A stretch of 64,000 bases of DNA from Sphingorhabdus sp. EL138 (GTDB taxonomy: Bacteria > Pseudomonadota > Alphaproteobacteria > Sphingomonadales > Sphingomonadaceae). Below the pieces are notes generated by a model that saw only the letters and a list, made by a program, of their open reading frames with translations, was not told the origin of the DNA and made no database searches. The DNA is taken from contig NZ_CAMCWY010000009.1 of NCBI RefSeq assembly GCF_945882965.1, positions 36,180 to 100,179 on the forward strand, written 5' to 3'. A program made the position numbers and the translations under genes. Positions 58,136-64,000 of this stretch are shown one piece after another (position 1 is the stretch's first letter; each line of letters opens with the position of its first letter).

Positions 58136-58166
58136 GCCCACTCCACTGCTATCTGAAGGACCTAAA

Positions 58167-59966
58167 ATGCCAAGCTATACCGCCCCTGTTCGCGATACGC
58201 AGTTTATCCTCAACGAAGTTTTGGGTGTTGAGCGCTACGCCAATCTGCCAGGGTTTGAAAACGCCAGCGCTGACATGATCGATGCGATCCTGACCGAAGG
58301 CGCAAAGTTTGTGGAAAACGTGCTTTTCCCTTTGAACCAAGTCGGCGACTTGCAGGGCTGCACCCGTCATGAGGATGGCAGCGTGACTACCCCTGATGGG
58401 TTCAAGGAAGCCTATAAGTTGTATTGCGAAGGCGGTTGGGGCACATTGTCTGGCCCATTGGAGTTTGGCGGGCAGGGCATGCCACACATCGTCTCCATGG
58501 CCTTTGAGGAGCTGATATCGAGTTCCAATATGGCGTTTGGTATGTACCCCGGTCTGACGCAGGGCGCGGTATCCTCGATTTTGGTCAAGGGTAGTGAGGA
58601 GCAGAAGGCCAAATATGTCCCGAACATGATTTCGGGCAAATGGACCGGGACAATGAACCTGACTGAGCCGCATTGTGGAACAGACCTTGGCCTTATTCGG
58701 ACCAAGGCAGAACCCAATGGAGACGGCAGCTTTGCTATTTCCGGGACCAAGATATTCATCTCGTCGGGTGAGCATGATCTGACCGAGAATATCATTCATT
58801 TGGTGCTCGCAAAAACAGTCGGTGCACCGGACAGCGTGAAAGGCATATCGCTGTTCATCGTGCCGAAATTCCATGTGCATGACGACGGATCGCTTGGCGC
58901 ACGCAATGCGGTATCATGTGGTTCGATTGAACATAAAATGGGTATTCACGGCAACGCCACCTGCGTCATGAATTATGATGGTGCCACCGGCTATTTGGTA
59001 GGCGAAGAGCATAAGGGCCTTGCGGCCATGTTTATCATGATGAACATCGCGCGGCTTGGCGTTGGGCAGCAGGGTTTGGGCATTGCAGAAGTCGCCTACC
59101 AAAATGCAGTTCATTATGCGCAAGATCGCCGTCAGGGCCGCGCGTTGACCGGGCCGCAAGATATGGACCAAAAGGCGGATACACTGTTTGTGCATCCGGA
59201 CGTTCGCCGTATGCTGATGGATGCAAAGTCGTTTACCGAGGGCATGCGTGCCTTGTGCCTTTGGGGCGCGTTGCAGGCCGATTTGCTGCATCATGCGCAA
59301 ACCGAAGAAGAGCGGCAGATGGCCGATGATCTTTTGTCTTTGCTGACTCCCGTCATCAAGGGTTATGGTACCGACAAGGGGTATGAAGTCGCAACCAATG
59401 CGCAGCAGGTATATGGCGGCCATGGCTACATCGCCGAATGGGGCATGGAGCAATATGTGCGTGATGCCCGCATCGCGATGATTTACGAAGGCACGAATGG
59501 TGTTCAGGCCATGGATCTCGTTGGCCGGAAACTCGCGCAAAATGGTGGTCGGGCAATTCAGGCGCTTTTCAAGATTGTGGATGAGGAATGCGCTGCTGCG
59601 AAGGATGGACCGCTGGCGGATTTGGCCGGTCGTCTTGAAAAGGCCAATGGCGATTTGAAGGCGTCAACGATGTGGTTCATGCAAAATGGCATGGCAAACC
59701 CGAACAATATCGGCGCGGGCGCGCATCATTATATGCACATCATGGGCATAGTTGCGCTTGGTCTGCAATGGCTACGTATGGCGCAAAGCGCACATAAGGC
59801 ATTGGATGCAGGCACAGGAAATGCGTCATTTTACGAAACCAAGCTGGTGACGGCGCGTTATTTTGCGGAGCGTCACATGCCAGATTGTGGCGCGCTGCGT
59901 CGTAAGATTGAAGCGGGCAGCGAAGCGATCATGGCGCTTACACCGGAAATGTTCGCAGCGGCGTAA
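58167..59966 (+). CDS. Acyl-CoA dehydrogenase (long, about 600-residue type)
   Basis: ATG 58167 with GAAGGA upstream gives 599 residues. This FAD enzyme introduces the alpha-beta double bond into acyl-CoA. Motifs include [40 protein letters not shown], and [13 protein letters not shown] with the catalytic Glu. A C-terminal extension of about 120 residues ([19 protein letters not shown]) distinguishes the FadE-like long class. It is probably controlled by the preceding MerR regulator and belongs to fatty-acid beta-oxidation. Confidence 0.93.
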   Translation: MPSYTAPVRDTQFILNEVLGVERYANLPGFENASADMIDAILTEGAKFVENVLFPLNQVGDLQGCTRHEDGSVTTPDGFKEAYKLYCEGGWGTLSGPLEFGGQGMPHIVSMAFEELISSSNMAFGMYPGLTQGAVSSILVKGSEEQKAKYVPNMISGKWTGTMNLTEPHCGTDLGLIRTKAEPNGDGSFAISGTKIFISSGEHDLTENIIHLVLAKTVGAPDSVKGISLFIVPKFHVHDDGSLGARNAVSCGSIEHKMGIHGNATCVMNYDGATGYLVGEEHKGLAAMFIMMNIARLGVGQQGLGIAEVAYQNAVHYAQDRRQGRALTGPQDMDQKADTLFVHPDVRRMLMDAKSFTEGMRALCLWGALQADLLHHAQTEEERQMADDLLSLLTPVIKGYGTDKGYEVATNAQQVYGGHGYIAEWGMEQYVRDARIAMIYEGTNGVQAMDLVGRKLAQNGGRAIQALFKIVDEECAAAKDGPLADLAGRLEKANGDLKASTMWFMQNGMANPNNIGAGAHHYMHIMGIVALGLQWLRMAQSAHKALDAGTGNASFYETKLVTARYFAERHMPDCGALRRKIEAGSEAIMALTPEMFAAA

Positions 59967-60007
59967 ACACCTACTGCACCGTCAGAAAATTAGGGTCAGG
60001 ACGAATT

Positions 60008-60038
60008 AAATGCCGGGAACATGTTTCCCGGCATTTTT
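60008..60038. terminator. Bidirectional terminator between acyl-CoA dehydrogenase and cysK
   Basis: AAATGCCGGGAA and TTCCCGGCATTT form a 12-bp stem with a CATGT loop, followed by TT on the plus strand and bounded by A-rich sequence on the other side. It lies between convergent genes. Confidence 0.88.
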
Positions 60039-60041
60039 GGT

Positions 60042-60962
60042 TTACTCGACCGGTAAGAAATCCGGGACCGATAGATAGCGTTCACCGGTATCATAGTTGA
60101 AACCAAGCACACGGCTTCCGGCAGGTAGTTCGGGCAGTTTCTGCGCAATCGCGGCAAGGGTTGCACCTGATGATATACCCACCAACATGCCCTCTTCGCG
60201 TGCGGCGCGGCGCGCGGTTTCTTTGGCGTCTTCGGGATCAACCTGAATGACGCCGTCGAGCAACGCCGTGTGTAAATTGGCGGGAATGAAGCCAGCGCCA
60301 ATCCCTTGTATCGCGTGTGGACCCGGTTGGCCGCCGCTGATGACAGGCGACAGCGTTGGTTCAACCGCAAACACTTTCAGATTTGGCCACGCCTTTTTCA
60401 GAACCTCGGCGCAACCTGTTATATGCCCACCTGTGCCGACGCCGGTAATCATCACGTCAATCGGGGTGTCGGCAAAATCTTCTAATATCTCCAGCGCCGT
60501 TGTGCGCACATGGACGTCAATGTTGGCGGGGTTTTCAAACTGCTGTGGCATCCATGAATTTGTGGTTTGTGATACCAGTTCAAGCGCGCGTTCAATTGCG
60601 CCCTTCATGCCCTTTTCACGCGAGGTGAGATCAAACGATGCGCCATAGGCCAGCATCAAGCGGCGACGCTCCAGCGACATGGATTCGGGCATGACGAGAA
60701 TGAGCTTATAGCCCTTGACCGCTGCTACCATGGCAAGACCAACGCCGGTGTTGCCGGAGGTCGGTTCAATGATTGTGCCGCCGGGTTTAAGCGTCCCGTC
60801 TTTTTCGGCTGCTTCTATCATGGCCAAGCCAATGCGGTCCTTAATCGATCCACCGGGGTTCGACCGTTCCGATTTAATCCAGACTTCTGCATTCGGGAAC
60901 ATCCGTCCCATGCGAATATGCGGACTGTTACCAATGGTTTCGAGGATCGATTGTGCTTTCAT
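60042..60962 (-). CDS. cysK: Cysteine synthase A (O-acetylserine sulfhydrylase)
   Basis: CysK makes cysteine from O-acetylserine and sulfide. At 306 residues it is standard length. The PLP lysine is in [15 protein letters not shown], the substrate loop is [13 protein letters not shown], the phosphate-binding loop is [10 protein letters not shown], and [10 protein letters not shown] is the C-terminal PLP Ser motif. Its ATG overlaps the MFS transporter stop by four bases, so the two are cotranscribed. Confidence 0.95.
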   Translation of the reverse strand: MKAQSILETIGNSPHIRMGRMFPNAEVWIKSERSNPGGSIKDRIGLAMIEAAEKDGTLKPGGTIIEPTSGNTGVGLAMVAAVKGYKLILVMPESMSLERRRLMLAYGASFDLTSREKGMKGAIERALELVSQTTNSWMPQQFENPANIDVHVRTTALEILEDFADTPIDVMITGVGTGGHITGCAEVLKKAWPNLKVFAVEPTLSPVISGGQPGPHAIQGIGAGFIPANLHTALLDGVIQVDPEDAKETARRAAREEGMLVGISSGATLAAIAQKLPELPAGSRVLGFNYDTGERYLSVPDFLPVE

Positions 60963-62287
60963 GGACTTTTTCCTCTATATTGTGGTTCGAATGTGCGGGC
61001 GTTTTTAAGCTCGGGGAATAAACCTGCCCAAATTGCTGTAACGAATATGGCACCAACGCCACCAAATACAACTGCGCCGACGGGACCAAGCAATGCTGCG
61101 GCCACACCGGATTGTAATTCGCCCAATTCGTTGGACGCGGAAATGGCAAGGCCGGACACCGAACTCACACGTCCGCGCATTTTGTCCGGTGTGTTGAGTT
61201 GCACAAGGGATGAGCGCACATAAACGGAAAGCATGTCCGATGCGCCAAGCACGACCAGCATGACCAACGCCACGGCCATGCCAGCGCCCATATCAAGGAA
61301 ACCAATGCGCGCATCTGAGAAGACTCGCGCTCCTATTTCATGGCTCAGGCCAAAACCAATGGTCGCAATCCCGAATATGACCACAGCCCAAAGCATTTTT
61401 GCGCCAACATTATGGCGCAACGGCCGGAAGGTGAGCATCAGTGCCACCACTGACGCGCCCACAGCCGGTGCCGCACGCAATTGCCCAAGCCCATCTGGTC
61501 CCACCATCAATATGTCGCGTGCATAGACGGGAAGCATGGCCGTTGCGCCCGCCAGCAACACCGCAAACAGGTCAAGCGTTATGGCACCCAATAAGAATCG
61601 TTCCGACCAAGTATAGCGGACGCCATCGATCATTTGGCGGATGGGGTGAATTTTCTTTTCCATCGGCGGCGGGTAGACTGGTCCAACGAAGCTGAGGCTG
61701 ATGGTCGCCATCAACATGAGGCAAGCCGAGGCAAAATAGGGCAGTGACGGATGTGCGGCGAACATCAAGCCGCCGGCCGCAGGGCCGATCACGGAACCGA
61801 TTTGCCAAGCAATAGAGCTTAAGGCAATCGCGCGCGGCAATGATGCGGGCGGCACGATATTGGGTCCAATCGCCGACATGGACGGCCCGACAAAAACGCG
61901 TGCGACGCCGTGCAATGCTGCAAACAGGAAAAGGAGTGGAAGGGTTAGTCCGTCAATGAAGGTGAACCAACCCAAAGCAAGCGCGACCAGCATATCAATG
62001 CTATTGGCGAGCCGCGCCACAGTCCGCCGTTCCCAACGATCTGCAGCCCAGCCAGCCACTGGCGTTAGCAGCGCCAGCGGAACGAACTGCACCAGCCCAA
62101 GTAGGCCAAGTTGCAAGGATGCCTCGCGAATGGACATGCCATAATCGCTGCGGGCGATGTCATAGGCCTGATAACCGATAACAACGACCATCCCCATCGT
62201 CGCAAGCACCGCCATAAACCGCGCCATCCAGTAAAAGCGGAAGTCAGCAATTTTAAGCGGATGAATTTCAGGGGTAATATCAGCCAT
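60959..62287 (-). CDS. MFS transporter (EntS/TMS-like drug or siderophore exporter family)
   Basis: This 442-residue membrane protein has about 12 hydrophobic segments. Between helices 2 and 3 lies [20 protein letters not shown], the MFS motif A variant. The MFS_3-type N-terminus ([20 protein letters not shown]) resembles EntS-like exporters. Substrate unknown. It overlaps cysK by four bases; a cysteine or thiol export role is conceivable but not shown. Confidence 0.87.
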   Translation of the reverse strand: MADITPEIHPLKIADFRFYWMARFMAVLATMGMVVVIGYQAYDIARSDYGMSIREASLQLGLLGLVQFVPLALLTPVAGWAADRWERRTVARLANSIDMLVALALGWFTFIDGLTLPLLFLFAALHGVARVFVGPSMSAIGPNIVPPASLPRAIALSSIAWQIGSVIGPAAGGLMFAAHPSLPYFASACLMLMATISLSFVGPVYPPPMEKKIHPIRQMIDGVRYTWSERFLLGAITLDLFAVLLAGATAMLPVYARDILMVGPDGLGQLRAAPAVGASVVALMLTFRPLRHNVGAKMLWAVVIFGIATIGFGLSHEIGARVFSDARIGFLDMGAGMAVALVMLVVLGASDMLSVYVRSSLVQLNTPDKMRGRVSSVSGLAISASNELGELQSGVAAALLGPVGAVVFGGVGAIFVTAIWAGLFPELKNARTFEPQYRGKSP

Positions 62288-62371
62288 GCCCTGAGCGCCT
62301 ATCGGCTTATGTTTCTAAGTGCAATGCGCACAATTTCACCAGCCCCATCATGAGGTCCCGACCGTAGCAGC

Positions 62372-64000
62372 TCAGCCTAGACTTACAAAGCTGTCCATCA
62401 CGCGTTTGCGGCCAGCTTGTTCAAAATCGATCTCAAGCTTGTTGCCCTCAATCAACGCAATCGCGCCATAGCCGAATTTTTCGTGGAACACGCGAAGGCC
62501 AATGCTGAGGTCGCTTCGGCCCTTATTTCCCAGGCTGACGGCGCTGCGCGTGTTTTCGGCTATACGTTGCGGGCGGGGGTTGAAACCGCCCGAGGTGGCG
62601 GCGCGTTGCCAGCCTGGGCCACGCGCATTGCTTCGCCCCTGGTTGGCGGCGGCCAGATGCGCGAATGGGTCGGATTGTTCGCTCCAGTTCGCGCGCCACA
62701 AGGATGCACCGCCCGTCATCGTCTGTTCTGCTTCGATATGGTCGAGCGGCAATTCTTCAATGAAACGGCTAGGGATGCTGCTGGTCCACTGGCCATAAAT
62801 CCGGCGATTTGCGGCATGGATGATGGTGCATTTGCGCTTGGCGCGGGTGATCGCGACATACGCCAAGCGGCGTTCTTCTTCCAACGAAGCAAGGCCACCT
62901 TCATCAAGCGCGCGTTGCGATGGGAAAATGCCTTCTTCCCATCCCACCAGAAAGACATTGTCATATTCAAGGCCCTTGGCGGCATGGATAGTCATGATGG
63001 TGACACTGGCGCCTGTGTCGCCGCGATCATTGTCCATGACGAGGCTGACATGCTCCAAAAAGTCGCCCAAAGTTTCATATTCTTCCATCGCGCGGGCCAG
63101 TTCGCTCAGGTTTTCAAGGCGGCCAGATGCCTCAACGCTGCGTTCGGCTTGCAAGACGGCGGTGTAGCCACTTTCATCCAATATCAGGCGTGTCAGATTG
63201 GCAGGCGACATCGTCGCGGCCTCGTCACGCCAGCGGGCAATGTCGACCACAAGGTCCGCGAGTGATTTTCGTGCCTTGCCAGTCAGTTCGTCGGTCCCGA
63301 CCAGACGCGCGGCGGCAACGCACAAAGCGGCGCGTTCTGCGCGCGCAACGATGTGGATTTTCTCAACCGCCTTGTCGCCAATGCCGCGCTTTGGCACGTT
63401 GACGATCCGTTCGAACGCGAGGTCGTCGGCGGGCTGATTGACGATGCGCAAATAGGCAATGGCATCGCGAATTTCGGCACGTTCGTAGAAACGAAAACCA
63501 CCAACTATCCGATAGTTGAGGCCGATTTGTATGAAGCGGTCTTCAAATTCACGTGTCTGGTGCTGCGCGCGGACGAGGATGGCGATACTGTCGAGGCTTT
63601 CGCCCTTATACTGGATTGCCTCGATTTCCTCACCGACGCGGCGAGCCTCTTCGGGGCCGTCCCATACGCCGATGATCCGAACCTTTTCGCCATCGTCCAG
63701 CTCGGTCCACAATGTCTTGCCAAGCCGTGTGCTGTTGGCATTAATCAGGCCCGATGCCGCCGCAAGAATATGCGGCGTGCTGCGGTAATTTTGCTCCAGC
63801 TTGATTGTCTTTGCGCCTGGAAAGTCTTTTTCGAAGCGCAGAATGTTCGCAACCTCGGCCCCGCGCCATGAATAGATGCTTTGGTCATCATCACCGACGC
63901 AGCAGATATTCTTGCGTTTCTGCGCCAGCAATCGAAGCCACAGATATTGGACGGCGTTGGTATCCTGATATTCGTCGACAAGGATATATTTGAACTGCGC
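62372..64000 (-). CDS. UvrD/PcrA-family DNA helicase, C-terminal part (partial)
   Basis: The frame is open to the right edge; 542 codons are visible and the N-terminal quarter with Walker A lies outside. Motif II is FKYILVDEYQDTNAVQYLWL, motif III is CVGDDDQSIYSWRGAEVANI, motif IV includes KTIKLEQNYRSTPHIL, motif V is VTIMTIHAAKGLEYDNVFLV and motif VI is RRLAYVAITRAKRK. The end carries FGYGAIALIEGNKLEIDFEQ, the Tudor-like C-terminal domain of UvrD/PcrA. It acts in nucleotide-excision and mismatch repair. Whether it is uvrD or pcrA is naming only. Confidence 0.95.
   Translation of the reverse strand, partial: AQFKYILVDEYQDTNAVQYLWLRLLAQKRKNICCVGDDDQSIYSWRGAEVANILRFEKDFPGAKTIKLEQNYRSTPHILAAASGLINANSTRLGKTLWTELDDGEKVRIIGVWDGPEEARRVGEEIEAIQYKGESLDSIAILVRAQHQTREFEDRFIQIGLNYRIVGGFRFYERAEIRDAIAYLRIVNQPADDLAFERIVNVPKRGIGDKAVEKIHIVARAERAALCVAAARLVGTDELTGKARKSLADLVVDIARWRDEAATMSPANLTRLILDESGYTAVLQAERSVEASGRLENLSELARAMEEYETLGDFLEHVSLVMDNDRGDTGASVTIMTIHAAKGLEYDNVFLVGWEEGIFPSQRALDEGGLASLEEERRLAYVAITRAKRKCTIIHAANRRIYGQWTSSIPSRFIEELPLDHIEAEQTMTGGASLWRANWSEQSDPFAHLAAANQGRSNARGPGWQRAATSGGFNPRPQRIAENTRSAVSLGNKGRSDLSIGLRVFHEKFGYGAIALIEGNKLEIDFEQAGRKRVMDSFVSLG

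Overview
The window is chromosomal DNA of an alphaproteobacterium, most likely a member of the Sphingomonadales close to Sphingorhabdus or Sphingopyxis. This is inferred from three things: the ChvI-ChvG-HprK-PTS regulatory cluster, typical alphaproteobacterial gene orders (ffs-dnaX-ybaB, lon-hup, rpsB to fabZ), and a bamA-skp-fabZ run with no lpxD, lpxA or lpxB, which fits a group known for glycosphingolipids instead of LPS. Almost everything is core metabolism or housekeeping. I found no CRISPR array, prophage, intact insertion sequence or recognisable defence system.

Layout. 1-5.6 kb: the end of rmuC, then a tightly overlapping minus-strand operon chvI-chvG-hprK-rapZ-ptsIIA-ptsH-trmH, with pckA divergent. 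7.3-8.5 kb: a decayed patch holding a frameshifted conserved gene and a truncated nfeD. 8.7-20.3 kb: M28 peptidase, guaB, rsmB-type methyltransferase, TPR protein, rppH, esterase, membrane hydrolase, photolyase, SDR, purF and hisI. 20.3-24.4 kb: pyrB with a probably non-catalytic dihydroorotase partner, ruvX and a DUF3089 hydrolase. 24.5-29.9 kb: SRP RNA, dnaX, ybaB, lon and hup. 31.1-42.7 kb: the translation and envelope superoperon rpsB-tsf-pyrH-frr-uppS-cdsA-dxr-rseP-bamA-skp-fabZ, followed by rpmE. 42.7-46 kb: tRNA-His, a chimeric leucine-dehydrogenase-like gene and kup. 46.1-53.4 kb: branched-chain amino acid genes (leuA with a leucine-rich leader peptide, ilvC, ilvH, ilvI), a nitronate monooxygenase and a YceI protein. 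53.5-64 kb: miaA, serB, a Cu/Zn-SOD-like lipoprotein, two divergent L,D-transpeptidases, a MerR regulator with an acyl-CoA dehydrogenase, cysK, an MFS transporter and the C-terminal part of a UvrD/PcrA helicase.

How the genes work together. The left cluster joins acid/envelope two-component signalling (ChvG/ChvI) to a phosphotransfer relay without sugar permeases (HPr, EIIA, HPr kinase) and sits next to pckA, suggesting joint control of gluconeogenic carbon flux. The centre couples ribosome assembly, UMP supply, isoprenoid and phospholipid synthesis and outer-membrane protein assembly. The right part supplies Leu, Ile, Val, Ser and Cys.

The less ordinary signals are: the chimeric dehydrogenase/CcmI-like reading frame; a leucine leader peptide with an attenuator-like stem before leuA; a family of intergenic double-hairpin elements of about 90-110 bp; perfect palindromes before pckA and between tRNA-His and the dehydrogenase; three genes caught in decay; and a dihydroorotase homologue lacking its metal ligands.
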